64,000 bases of DNA, taken from contig NZ_WUEG01000003.1 of assembly GCF_010468565.1 (NCBI RefSeq), forward strand, positions 248,001 to 312,000, in the 5' to 3' direction. Numbering within the stretch: the stretch's first letter is position 1; every line of letters begins with the position of its first letter. A program made the position numbers and the translations under genes. Positions 9,501-17,231 of the stretch are shown piece after piece. The notes beneath the pieces were generated by a model. That model was not told the DNA's origin and ran no database searches. It saw only the letters and a program-made list of their open reading frames with translations. The stretch is from Allomuricauda sp. TY007 (GTDB taxonomy: Bacteria; Bacteroidota; Bacteroidia; Flavobacteriales; Flavobacteriaceae).

Positions 9501-9911
9501 TTTTTCGGTCATCTCGTTCCAAACGTCCGTGTAACGCATTACTGCTTTTTTACAAGCTGCGTTGTACTCTTCTACCGATATTTTCTTTCCAATATCCTCT
9601 TTGGTGATGCCCAGTTCCTTTTCCACTCCGATTTCCACAGGTAGGCCGTGGGTGTCCCATCCCGCTTTTCTTTTAACCTGAAACCCTTTCATGGTTTTGT
9701 ACCTTGGGAATATATCCTTAATGGTACGTGCCATCACGTGGTGAATCCCTGGCATTCCGTTTGCGGACGGTGGGCCTTCGTAAAACACGTAGCTCTCCTT
9801 GCCTTCCCTGGTGGAAACGCTCTTTTCAAAAATCTGTTTGTCCTTCCAAAAGTCAAGAATGTTCTCAGATACTTTTGGCAAATCCAATCCCTTATACTCC
9901 GCAAACTTCAT
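6510..9911 (-). CDS. ileS: Isoleucine--tRNA ligase (type 2-like), GxHH signature
   Basis: Class I synthetase, 1133 residues, charging tRNA-Ile. The Rossmann core starts near residue 45. The first signature motif, normally HxGH, reads G55-I56-H57-H58 (PGIHH), i.e. positions 1 and 3 are swapped. The second signature KMSKR is intact near residue 680, and DVWFDSGS lies before it. A CP1 editing domain occupies roughly 190-420 (WTTTPWTLPSN, GTGIVHTAP). The long C-terminal part, lacking the zinc-binding cysteines typical of IleRS1, and the length suggest the IleRS2/eukaryote-like type. Type 2 enzymes resist mupirocin, and the swapped motif has been linked to hyper-resistance. A TAATTTTG -7 box precedes the start. 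Confidence 0.96.
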   Translation of the reverse strand: MKFAEYKGLDLPKVSENILDFWKDKQIFEKSVSTREGKESYVFYEGPPSANGMPGIHHVMARTIKDIFPRYKTMKGFQVKRKAGWDTHGLPVEIGVEKELGITKEDIGKKISVEEYNAACKKAVMRYTDVWNEMTEKVGYWVDMDDPYITYKPKYMESVWWLLKQIYNKGLIYKGYTIQPYSPKAGTGLSSHELNQPGTYQDVTDTTVTAQFKAKTDSLPEFLKKVDGDIYFLAWTTTPWTLPSNTALTVGPKIDYVLVKSYNQYTFEPINVVVAKNLVGYNFSGKFTQVETEEELKSFKEGDKKIPYLVGESFVGKDLVGIQYEQLIDYVQPYQNPENAFRIIAGDFVTTEDGTGIVHTAPTFGADDALVAKQATPEIPPMLVLDENDNPVPLVDLQGKFRPEMKEFGGKYVKNEYYEDGEAPEKSVDVELAIKLKIENKAFKVEKYVHSYPNCWRTDKPILYYPLNSWFIKVTDVKDRMFELNQTINWKPKSTGEGRFGNWLANANDWNLSRSRYWGIPLPIWRTEDGKEEVMIGSVEELKSEMAKAVEAGVLDKDVFEDFVVGDMSEENYDKIDLHKNIVDGITLVSPSGQPMKREADLIDVWFDSGSMPYAQWHYPFENKELIDDGVAFPANFIAEGVDQTRGWFYTLHAIATMVFDSIAYKNVVSNGLVLDKEGKKMSKRLGNAVDPFEVLPEHGPDATRWYMISNANPWDNLKFDIEGVVEVKRKFFGTLYNTYSFMALYANIDEFDYSEADIPLKDRPEIDQWILSELHTLIKNVDEAYGDYEATRAARMISDYVQENLSNWYVRLSRRRFWKGDYQTDKISAYQTLYTCLATVAKLSAPIAPFFMDQLYRDLDATTKKEGFESVHLAEFPVFDANMVNKDLERKMQLAQKISSLVLSIRQKEKIKVRQPLQKIMIPVLDDQQRGDIEAVSNLVKSEVNVKEIEMLDDASGVLVKQIKPNFKVLGPKFGKDMKAIAAAVSKLGQEDIQKMEREGELLLQLENKTVNLQLTDVDISSQDIEGWLVASSGPLTVALDVTIDETLRKEGIARELVNRIQNLRKESGFEVTDRIDIKILKDGFVENAVSSNEDYIKTETLTAELNFEEKLEEGIAIAFDEVNTKLFIQKH

Positions 9912-9942
9912 ATACTGCTTCTTCTAGTAGAATTCAAGTTTG

Positions 9943-9950
9943 CAAAATTA
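9943..9950 (-). promoter_or_regulatory. Probable ileS promoter -7 box
   Basis: The minus strand reads TAATTTTG here, an exact match to TAnnTTTG, 31 bases before the ileS ATG. No good -33 element could be assigned. No T-box-like long leader is present: the spacing leaves only a short 5' UTR. Confidence 0.5.
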
Positions 9951-10091
9951 TAAATTTAGATGGAATTATACCCTCCCTTTTTACATTAGAATTCACTTAA
10001 TTCCCTTAACCTAAATATGATAAGCGCCAAATCACTTCTTAACATAAATTTCCCTATATTGATTCCTCATTAACACGTAACCATATAAATC

Positions 10092-10385
10092 ATGAAAAAA
10101 GTACTAATTGCCGCAATGGCATTGACCTTGTCCGTGTCCGTTATGACTTCTTGTAGGGACACTAAGGACAAAACCGAGGAGGCTTCCGAGGAAGCTGCAA
10201 AAACCTTGGAAGAGGCTGGTGAAGATTTAGAGAAAGCCGCAGAAGATGCCGCAGATGCCATGAAAGAAGCTGGCGAAGACGCCAAAGAAATGGGCGAAAA
10301 GGCTCTGGACAGCATTAAAAAAGCTGGTGAAGAAACCATAGACGCCACAAAAGAGGCTGCGAAAAAAGCTATTGATAGCATGTAG
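10092..10385 (+). CDS. Small Ala/Glu/Lys-rich lipoprotein with amphipathic repeats
   Basis: 97 residues. Residues 1-20 form a lipoprotein signal ending in a lipobox-like VMTSC (Cys21). The mature part is almost wholly A, E, D and K in a quasi 11-residue rhythm (EEAGEDLEKAAEDAADAMKEAGEDAKEMGEKAL), predicting one long amphipathic helix like LEA-type or apolipoprotein-type proteins. Function unknown; inference is an envelope-stress or membrane-surface helix. It has its own upstream region (TATATTG near 10058 loosely resembles a -7 box) and converges on the TonB receptor gene, the two separated by a large palindromic structure. Confidence 0.8.
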   Translation: MKKVLIAAMALTLSVSVMTSCRDTKDKTEEASEEAAKTLEEAGEDLEKAAEDAADAMKEAGEDAKEMGEKALDSIKKAGEETIDATKEAAKKAIDSM

Positions 10386-10418
10386 CTTTAAACTAGCTCA
10401 CGACAAAAAGTCTCAAAA

Positions 10419-10557
10419 AAAGAAGAGGGGTTCTAAAAGGAGGTTTCCGTCAACCTGAACTTGTTTCAGGTTCTCATAACAATTGGTTTATCAGCATAAT
10501 GAGATTCTGAAATGAATTCAGAATGACGCATTTCAATACTTTTTAGAAACCCTCTTT
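10419..10557. repeat. Nested intergenic palindrome: split terminator-like stem enclosing a REP-like hairpin pair
   Basis: Outer arms AAGAGGGGTTCTAAAAG (10423-10439) and CTTTTTAGAAACCCTCTTT (10539-10557) are imperfect reverse complements. Inside are two hairpins in inverted orientation: CGTCA then AACCTGAA-CTTGT-TTCAGGTT (10448-10472), and ATTCTGAA-ATGAA-TTCAGAAT then GACG (10504-10528). The shared CGTCA/TGACG ends make the pair itself an inverted repeat. It lies between the converging 97-residue lipoprotein gene and the TonB receptor gene. It probably acts as a bidirectional terminator into which a REP/BIME-like element has inserted. Confidence 0.65.
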
Positions 10558-10562
10558 GCTTT

Positions 10563-12983
10563 TTAAAATACATATCCCAATCCCACAACCAAATTAGTCC
10601 CTGGGGCAGCAATACCCGAAGAATACATTCGGTAACGCTGGTTGGTCATATTTTCCAAACTTAAGGATGCCTTTAATGCATTGGTAATCTGATATTGTGA
10701 CCTAAAATTTAAGGTGTACCAAGATGGCGAATAGGGGTTCCCGTTGGCATCGCTCGCATACATATAGGTTTTGCCCTGTTCGGAAATCGCCAAATCATCG
10801 TTACTTACCTCTCCGTTATAGTTGACGAATACATCTGCTTTTAACTTTTGATTTTCCCAAATCAAATGTACATCGCCAAAAGTGGGTGCTGCGTGGCGGG
10901 ATGGGCTATCGGTTCCATCATCGTCCTCTTCAATTCCTTTTGTTAAGGTTAAATTGGTGTTTAAGGAAAGGTGTTCGTTAAAATAGGCTTCCAATCCAAA
11001 CTCAAAACCATACACATAGGCTTTGGCTGCATTTTGTATTGCCTGCACATTGCTTGGTTCTCCGTTGTACTCAATTTCGGTTTGCCCGTTAAAAGAAAAA
11101 TCTCTTCGCACTAAAGCATCGACCAAGTAAGTGTAGTAAGTGGCACCTTTTAAAACCAAAACATCATTAAAGTTTTTTCTGAGTCCCAGCTCGCCATTGT
11201 AGGCATATTCGGGTTCCAAATCGGGGTTGGGCACTACTACCGAGCCAGGTTCGGAGTCAAATATTTTTCCGATATCATCAATATTGGGTGCTCTAAATCC
11301 AGTAGAGCCGTTCAAGGTCACCTGTAAATCGGATCTTGGGAACCAGCTTAGCCCCAAACTTCCTGTAAGCGCTCCGGTAATAATATCGGCTTCATCAAAA
11401 GGGAAGGGGTAATAGGTGGTATCGAAAATAGCATCTACCCAAACTTGACTATACCGGATTCCCGATAATAAAGTAAGGTTGGGCTTTAATTGGTATTCTC
11501 CATTTATATACCCGGCCAAGGTTTGCCATGTAGAACCATCGGGATATCTCGAAGCTGTTTCCGCTACTTCATCCGTTTCAATATTTTGCATGCTTCCTTT
11601 GGAATCGACCTTATTAAAGACATACTCGGCACCATAATATAGGTGCAGGTCTCCCATTTTCTTGTTTTCAAAATCCAAGTTTACGGATAGGGCATCTACT
11701 TTTTCCCGGGTTGAATAAAGTTCAGGATCTTGAAAACCTCTGTCGTGTCGGCTTTCTTCAAAATATTGATAGGCCGTGGTCAGTTTTACTCCATCATAGA
11801 ATTTGTTTTTTCCTTTTTGGGTGATTTGAAAATTTCCCATGAACCATTTTTGTGGACCATAGTACCATTCTGCCGAACGAAGTCCATCACCATCCTTACT
11901 AGGCCTTATTAATCTGTCGTATCTGGAATAATTGGAGGTTTCGGAATAATACAGTCCCAAATCGTAGTTCCAAGTGCTGTTGGGTTTATAGGTGAACTTC
12001 TGAAGAAAATTTACTTGGTCGTATCCTGAACTCACTTGCTTTTTAGAATCATCATTCGCTACCAAAACATCGGTTCCGTTCTCACGAATCACATAATTGT
12101 TGCGCAAATAGGATTCAGGCCCGTGCTTGCCCATCTTCAGATCATCAAAATTGTTGTAGGTAAAGCTGGTGTAGGATGCCCATTTTTGCTTTCCAAAATT
12201 AAAGTCCAGATGGGCGGTATTCTCATTGTTAGCGGTTGAATATCGGTAATTCACATTTCCAGAGAAAGCAAGACTATCTGTAAAGGAAAAGCGTGGATCT
12301 TGTGTATAAAAATTCATCACACCGCCAATAGCATCACTCCCATAGATGACAGAGCCCGGACCAAAGGTTACCTCCGTTTTTTTAATAGCAAAAGGATCAA
12401 TGGATATCACATTTTGAAGGTTTCCGCCTCGGAAAATGGCATTGTTCATCCGAACACCGTCCACGGACAACAAAATCCGATTGGTGGCAAATCCCCTGAT
12501 CATGGGGCTTCCTCCTCCCAATTGACTTTTTTGAACGAACACCTTTCCGCTGTTCTGCAAAAGATCTGCAGAGGTCTGCGGAGCGGTAAACGCAATATTT
12601 CGGGCATCAAAAGTTTCAATTTTTTGGGGGATATGCTTTTTTTGTTGCTCCCATTTGGAGACGGACATCACTACTTCTTGAAGTTCTTCTGTTTTTAAGT
12701 GGAGATAAACTCGGTTGCCGCGCCTTTCTATTTGATTTTTGGTAGTGATATAGGTTTCATAACTAATGTGTTTAAAAGTGATTTTTTCATCAGACGAAAA
12801 AATATCGAGTTCACTTTTTCCATTGAAATCTGTTACCGTAGTCTTACTCTGATCTTTATTGAAAATGGCAATATTGTCCACTGGTACTCCTGTATCAGCA
12901 TCCAAAACAGTTATTTCTTGGGCGTAAAATGTTACGGAAAGCAATAAAAAAATTAGAGGTAAGGTTGATTTTAGGTTTTGCAT
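10563..12983 (-). CDS. TonB-dependent outer-membrane receptor
   Basis: 806 residues. Signal peptide (1-21), then a carboxypeptidase-regulatory-like domain (about 22-100, ITVLDADTGVPVDN), then a plug (about 115-240, with KSQLGGGSPMIRGF, the substrate-gate region, and GPGSVIYGSDAIGG), then a barrel ending in an aromatic residue (VGLGYVF). FRAP (in GFRAPNIDD) and NPDL boxes are present near residues 565-595, as in haem and some siderophore receptors, but no histidine stands between them, so haem is not assured. It imports a bulky ligand using TonB-ExbBD energy. The start is two bases after the recO stop, implying translational coupling with recO. Confidence 0.92.
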   Translation of the reverse strand: MQNLKSTLPLIFLLLSVTFYAQEITVLDADTGVPVDNIAIFNKDQSKTTVTDFNGKSELDIFSSDEKITFKHISYETYITTKNQIERRGNRVYLHLKTEELQEVVMSVSKWEQQKKHIPQKIETFDARNIAFTAPQTSADLLQNSGKVFVQKSQLGGGSPMIRGFATNRILLSVDGVRMNNAIFRGGNLQNVISIDPFAIKKTEVTFGPGSVIYGSDAIGGVMNFYTQDPRFSFTDSLAFSGNVNYRYSTANNENTAHLDFNFGKQKWASYTSFTYNNFDDLKMGKHGPESYLRNNYVIRENGTDVLVANDDSKKQVSSGYDQVNFLQKFTYKPNSTWNYDLGLYYSETSNYSRYDRLIRPSKDGDGLRSAEWYYGPQKWFMGNFQITQKGKNKFYDGVKLTTAYQYFEESRHDRGFQDPELYSTREKVDALSVNLDFENKKMGDLHLYYGAEYVFNKVDSKGSMQNIETDEVAETASRYPDGSTWQTLAGYINGEYQLKPNLTLLSGIRYSQVWVDAIFDTTYYPFPFDEADIITGALTGSLGLSWFPRSDLQVTLNGSTGFRAPNIDDIGKIFDSEPGSVVVPNPDLEPEYAYNGELGLRKNFNDVLVLKGATYYTYLVDALVRRDFSFNGQTEIEYNGEPSNVQAIQNAAKAYVYGFEFGLEAYFNEHLSLNTNLTLTKGIEEDDDGTDSPSRHAAPTFGDVHLIWENQKLKADVFVNYNGEVSNDDLAISEQGKTYMYASDANGNPYSPSWYTLNFRSQYQITNALKASLSLENMTNQRYRMYSSGIAAPGTNLVVGLGYVF

Positions 12984-12985
12984 TG

Positions 12986-13705
12986 TTAGGTAAATACTGC
13001 ATTTAATACGGCGAGAGACTTTGGTTCCCGAAATCCATGCACATGCAAGTGGAAATACTGGATTATCGTTTTTAAGAGCTCTCGTCTGTCAGATTTAGTT
13101 AGTTGTATCATCTGTAACACCTCAAAATTCGTGCCTAAAAATCTCTTGAAATTCTCCAAGTTTTCACCCTGAATCAAGGGGTTAAGTGATGGGTTTTTAC
13201 AAAAACGACCCTCCAAAAGATCAAAAAATGGCGAGTTTTGGTAAGAAGTGTCTGGATAGAAGCCCAAAAACTTGGTAAGATTGAGCAAAAACAGGATGTG
13301 AAAATTAGGCGAGAGCTTATGCGCATCCATCCAATGGAGGGCATACTCCAAATAATTGAAAAGACCTTCATCCTGCTCTTGTTCCTGAATACTGTTTCCC
13401 AACATTTCAGCCAAAAATAGCACCACACTGTTCTTTACAACATCGGTGTGCATGGTTTGGTAAGGAATGGCCACCCTAACGTCGCGGATACTTTCCAAAG
13501 TGCCCTTGTTTTTATGGTTGGCCACAATCTCCAACTGCATTAGAGGAAGAAAATAAGCGGGTCTAATTTTAGCCTTTTTGGAAGCGAGAACTCCTTTTAG
13601 CAAATACGATTTTACCCCATCGGACTGCGTAAAGGCCCTAACAATAAGGCTGGTGTCCCCATATTTTAGGGAAGAGAGAACAATGGCCTTTGTTGTGATT
13701 TGCAT
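12986..13705 (-). CDS. recO: DNA repair protein RecO
   Basis: 239 residues. RecO works with RecF and RecR to load RecA on SSB-coated gaps. The N-terminal OB-fold signature (TTKAIVLSSLKYGDTSLIVRAF, then GVKSYLLKGVL) is at 4-41, followed by the helical C-terminal domain; the zinc cysteines of some RecO proteins are absent. The 3' end is two bases from the TonB receptor start. The gdhA terminator separates it from the upstream gene. Confidence 0.93.
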   Translation of the reverse strand: MQITTKAIVLSSLKYGDTSLIVRAFTQSDGVKSYLLKGVLASKKAKIRPAYFLPLMQLEIVANHKNKGTLESIRDVRVAIPYQTMHTDVVKNSVVLFLAEMLGNSIQEQEQDEGLFNYLEYALHWMDAHKLSPNFHILFLLNLTKFLGFYPDTSYQNSPFFDLLEGRFCKNPSLNPLIQGENLENFKRFLGTNFEVLQMIQLTKSDRRELLKTIIQYFHLHVHGFREPKSLAVLNAVFT

Positions 13706-13710
13706 GGGCT

Positions 13711-13762
13711 AAAAAAAAGCAGTTACCAGAAGTGTAAATGTAACCACTACTTCTGGTAACTG
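13711..13762 (-). terminator. Strong terminator downstream of gdhA
   Basis: A perfect 14-bp stem, CAGTTACCAGAAGT (13720-13733) with ACTTCTGGTAACTG (13749-13762), is followed on the minus strand by eight T (13718 to 13711). It ends the gdhA transcript just upstream of recO. Confidence 0.9.
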
Positions 13763-13790
13763 CCAATCTAAAATTATTTTGGTAACCGGA

Positions 13791-15131
13791 TCAGATCACC
13801 CCTTGGGCCAGCATAGCATCTGCAACCTTGACAAAGCCAGCAATATTGGCTCCTTTTACATAGTTGCAATACCCGTCTTCCTCTCCATATTCCACACAAG
13901 AGTCATGGATATCGGCCATAATTCCTTTCAATCGTTTATCCACTTCCTCCCTTGTCCAGCTAATACGAAGTGAGTTCTGGCTCATCTCCAATCCCGAAGT
14001 GGCCACACCACCTGCGTTTGAGGCCTTACCTGGTGCGAACAGAATTTTCGCATCGTGGAATGCATGAATGGCTTCGGGTGTAGAAGGCATATTTGCACCC
14101 TCTGCCACGGCAATACATCCGTTTTTGATCAAGGTAGCAGCATCTTCCCCATTTAATTCGTTTTGGGTGGCACATGGCAATGCGATATCGCAAGCAATCT
14201 TCCATGGTGTTTCTCCCTTGTGGAACTCTGCTGATGGATATTTATCGGCATACTCGGCAATTCTTCCTCGTTTGTTGTTTTTCAAATCCATCACAAAGGC
14301 CAGTTTTTCGGTATCAATACCATCCTTATCGTAGATGAATCCTCCGGAATCGGAAAGTGTTAATACGGTACCTCCAAGTTGCAATACTTTTTCAGCAGCA
14401 TATTGCGCCACGTTACCAGAGCCTGAAATCACTACTTTTTTACCTTCAAAAGTCTCGTTTCTGGTTTTGAGCATGCTATCGGCAAAGTAAACCGTACCAT
14501 AACCGGTTGCTTCAGGACGAATCAAGGAGCCTCCCCAAGAAAGTCCTTTCCCTGTTAACACTCCGGTAAACTCGTTACGTATTTTCTTGTACATCCCGAA
14601 CAGGAACCCGATTTCACGGGCACCTACACCTATATCACCTGCTGGAATATCTGTATTTGGACCAATGTGTCTGCACAGCTCGGTCATAAAAGCATGGCAA
14701 AAACGCATAATCTCATCGTCCGACTTACCTTTAGGGTCAAAATCGGACCCCCCTTTACCTCCACCCATGGGCAAGGTTGTCAAACTATTTTTGAAAACTT
14801 GTTCAAAAGCCAAGAACTTAAGCACACTGGCGTTTACGGTAGGGTGAAAACGAAGTCCCCCTTTGTACGGCCCAATGGCCGAGTTCATTTGCACACGGTA
14901 GCCACGGTTTACATGGATTTCGCCATCATCATCTATCCATGCCACACGGAATGAAATCAATCGCTCAGGTTCTACCATTCGCAATAGAATGTTTTTACCG
15001 TGGTATATGTCGTTCTGTGCTATGTAAGGTATCACGGTTTCCGCAACCTCTTGCACGGCTTGTATGAACTCGGGCTCATGACCATTTCTGGCAATTACCT
15101 CATCCATAAACGCTTTTATTTTTGCTTCCAT
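13791..15131 (-). CDS. gdhA: NADP-specific glutamate dehydrogenase
   Basis: 446 residues, the size of hexameric NADP-type enzymes. It aminates 2-oxoglutarate with ammonium. Substrate-site motifs are seen: KGGLRFHPTVN, PMGGGKGGSDFDPKG with the catalytic-site lysine, and PAGDIGVGAREIGFLFG. The Rossmann domain starts near residue 235 (VVISGSGNVAQYA). It stands alone between a promoter region and its own terminator. Confidence 0.95.
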   Translation of the reverse strand: MEAKIKAFMDEVIARNGHEPEFIQAVQEVAETVIPYIAQNDIYHGKNILLRMVEPERLISFRVAWIDDDGEIHVNRGYRVQMNSAIGPYKGGLRFHPTVNASVLKFLAFEQVFKNSLTTLPMGGGKGGSDFDPKGKSDDEIMRFCHAFMTELCRHIGPNTDIPAGDIGVGAREIGFLFGMYKKIRNEFTGVLTGKGLSWGGSLIRPEATGYGTVYFADSMLKTRNETFEGKKVVISGSGNVAQYAAEKVLQLGGTVLTLSDSGGFIYDKDGIDTEKLAFVMDLKNNKRGRIAEYADKYPSAEFHKGETPWKIACDIALPCATQNELNGEDAATLIKNGCIAVAEGANMPSTPEAIHAFHDAKILFAPGKASNAGGVATSGLEMSQNSLRISWTREEVDKRLKGIMADIHDSCVEYGEEDGYCNYVKGANIAGFVKVADAMLAQGVI

Positions 15132-15201
15132 ATATTGGGTTAAAATTAATTGTCTTTCCGCTCGCGAAAAGTGTTTTTTTATTGAATTATGAATTTGAGG
15201 G

Positions 15202-15209
15202 CAAAATTA
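15202..15209 (-). promoter_or_regulatory. Probable gdhA promoter -7 box
   Basis: The minus strand reads TAATTTTG, an exact TAnnTTTG match, about 70 bases before the gdhA ATG, within AT-rich DNA. An AAATTAT/ATAATTT inverted repeat (15205-15211 and 15220-15226) surrounds it and could be a regulator site. Confidence 0.45.
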
Positions 15210-15260
15210 TATTATTTCAATAATTTGAATGCATTTATTTTATAAGTTTTTCAAAAAATG

Positions 15261-16415
15261 TTATTTCAAGGCCTGATCCAAATCTGCAATCAAATCTTCT
15301 ACATCCTCAATGCCTACGCTAAGCCTGATCAGGGCATCGACCACACCATTTTTTTCTCGTTCTTCCTTTGGAATACTACCGTGCGACATACTCGCCGGAT
15401 GTCCCACTAAACTTTCGACACCTCCTAACGATTCAGCTAGGGTAAATATTTGAAGGTTCTCCACAATTTTTATAGCACTCTCGTAGCTCCCGACTTTGGG
15501 CACAAAGGAAATCATGCCGCCAAAACCGCTCATCTGTTTTTTTGCTACCTCGTGGCTCGGATGGTATTCAAAACCAGGCCAGTACACCTTATCGATTTTA
15601 GGATGATTCTCCAAATATTTGGCAATCAATTCCCCATTCTCGCAATGTCGTTGCATGCGCACGTGAAGGGTTTTAATACCACGAAGGGTCAAAAAACTAT
15701 CCATGGGACCACAAATACCTCCGCTGGATTTCTGGATAAAATAGAGTTGTTCGGCCAATTTTTCATCCTTTACCGCCAAAGCCCCGACCACTACATCGCT
15801 ATGTCCGGCCAAGTATTTAGTGGCAGAATGCATCACTATATCTGCACCGAGCTTCAAAGGTTGTTGCAAGTAAGGTGTGGCAAATGTGTTGTCCACCGCT
15901 AACAGCAACTTATGCTCTTTCGAAATTTTTGAAACAGCTTTAATATCAATAATGTTCATCATGGGGTTGGTAGGCGTTTCCACCCACACCAGTTTAGTAT
16001 TTTTATTGATTTGCGAAGCTAGTTCCTTTATATCCGTCATATCCGAAAAGCGAAACTTGATTCCATATTTTTCATACACTCCTTTAAAGAGTCGATAGCT
16101 GCCTCCGTATAAATCACTTGTGCAAATTACCTCATCACCTGGGCCCAACAGCTTCATCACGGCATCTATAGCGGCCATTCCACTGCCGAAAGCCATACCA
16201 AAGTTGCCATTTTCCAAGCTGGCCACCGCATTTTCCAAAGCAGTTCTCGTAGGATTTGCCCCTCTGGAATATTCGTATCCTTTATGCCCTCCAGGAGTGG
16301 ATTGCGCATAGGTAGAGGTTTGGTAAATGGGAGGCATTACCGCACCATAGGCTTTATCGGGCTGCTGCCCACCGTGAATGGCCTTACTGTTGAACTTTAA
16401 CTCTTTTTTGCTCAT
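15261..16415 (-). CDS. Cys/Met metabolism PLP enzyme, cystathionine gamma-synthase type
   Basis: 384 residues, fold-type I PLP enzyme of the trans-sulfuration family. Motifs: YEYSRGANPTRTALE near the start, GSGMAAIDA (phosphate binding), VDNTFATPYLQQP and the PLP-lysine motif SATKYLAGHSD near residue 200, and the C-terminal SLGGVESLVGHPASMSH. The family includes cystathionine gamma-synthase (MetB), gamma-lyase and O-acetylhomoserine sulfhydrylase; the sequence alone separates them poorly. MetB-like is the best guess from motif style. No methionine genes adjoin it, and no SAM riboswitch was recognised upstream. Confidence 0.88.
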   Translation of the reverse strand: MSKKELKFNSKAIHGGQQPDKAYGAVMPPIYQTSTYAQSTPGGHKGYEYSRGANPTRTALENAVASLENGNFGMAFGSGMAAIDAVMKLLGPGDEVICTSDLYGGSYRLFKGVYEKYGIKFRFSDMTDIKELASQINKNTKLVWVETPTNPMMNIIDIKAVSKISKEHKLLLAVDNTFATPYLQQPLKLGADIVMHSATKYLAGHSDVVVGALAVKDEKLAEQLYFIQKSSGGICGPMDSFLTLRGIKTLHVRMQRHCENGELIAKYLENHPKIDKVYWPGFEYHPSHEVAKKQMSGFGGMISFVPKVGSYESAIKIVENLQIFTLAESLGGVESLVGHPASMSHGSIPKEEREKNGVVDALIRLSVGIEDVEDLIADLDQALK

Positions 16416-16490
16416 GCCAAAACTATCTTACTACAAATGTATCGTTATCTTTCCGAAGTATTATTTTTGATGACCCAAAAACCTCGACCC

Positions 16491-17231
16491 ATGAAAAAGC
16501 ACCTTGTAACAATCTTTTTTTTGTGCCTATTGATAAGTTGCCAAACAGAAAGCAAACTTACTTTTGAACCGACCCGATTACTGGGTGAAAACTGCAATGG
16601 TTGTCCAAAAATAGAGATCAACATTCCCAATGCGCTGGACGACTCCCCAGTTTCCGAGGCTATAAATATTGCACTACAAGAAGAGATTATCAGTATTTTA
16701 TCCTTTAATGACGATGAAACCATTGACAGCGTGGACAAAGCCCTGCAATCGTTTACTGCGAGCTACAAGGAACTTAAGGCCAAATTCCCCGATGAGGTGC
16801 AATGGGAGGCCGAGATAGATGGTACAGTAGTTTATGAGGATGAAAACATTATTACATTAGTGCTAAACTCGTACTCATTTACCGGAGGAGCACATGGATA
16901 TGCTTCCACTTCTTTTTTAAATTTTGACAAAAAGCAGGGCAAGGAACTGGAAAACTCGGAACTTTTTGATGATTTGGAAGGTTTTGAAGATTTTGCAGAG
17001 TCCAAGTTCCGAATTCAGGAAAACATCCCACAGAACAAAAATATCAATGCCACGGGCTTTATGTTCGATGGAGATGCTTTTCATTTATCGAACAACATAG
17101 GATATACCGAAGAAGGCATAGAGCTCATATATAATCAATACGAGGTTGCATCTTATGCCGATGGACCCATTGTTTTGATTTTGCCGTATGACGAAATCAA
17201 TACCTATTTAGAAAGAAAAGTGAAGCACTAA
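16491..17231 (+). CDS. Lipoprotein with DUF4163/DUF3298 (RsiV-like) domains
   Basis: Counting from the ATG at 16491, about 246 residues start with a lipoprotein signal (KKHLVTIFFLCLLISC). The open frame extends 18 codons upstream, but that extension has no signal features and precedes the lipobox, so the later ATG is preferred. The middle and C-terminal parts carry the GGAHGY motif and the DGPIVLILPYDEI ending typical of DUF3298 with a DUF4163 N-terminal part, folds related to the extracytoplasmic part of RsiV, which binds lysozyme. Specific role unknown. The stop overlaps the end of the convergent DinB gene by four bases. Confidence 0.75.
   Translation: MKKHLVTIFFLCLLISCQTESKLTFEPTRLLGENCNGCPKIEINIPNALDDSPVSEAINIALQEEIISILSFNDDETIDSVDKALQSFTASYKELKAKFPDEVQWEAEIDGTVVYEDENIITLVLNSYSFTGGAHGYASTSFLNFDKKQGKELENSELFDDLEGFEDFAESKFRIQENIPQNKNINATGFMFDGDAFHLSNNIGYTEEGIELIYNQYEVASYADGPIVLILPYDEINTYLERKVKH

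Noticed and set aside
10070..10381. Ser/Ala-rich minus-strand open frame
   Set aside because: It is a shadow of the Ala/Glu-rich lipoprotein on the plus strand; its composition comes from the complementary codons.
10563..12983. Calling the TonB receptor a haem receptor
   Set aside because: FRAP and NPDL boxes are present, but no histidine lies between them and there are no haem-processing genes nearby.
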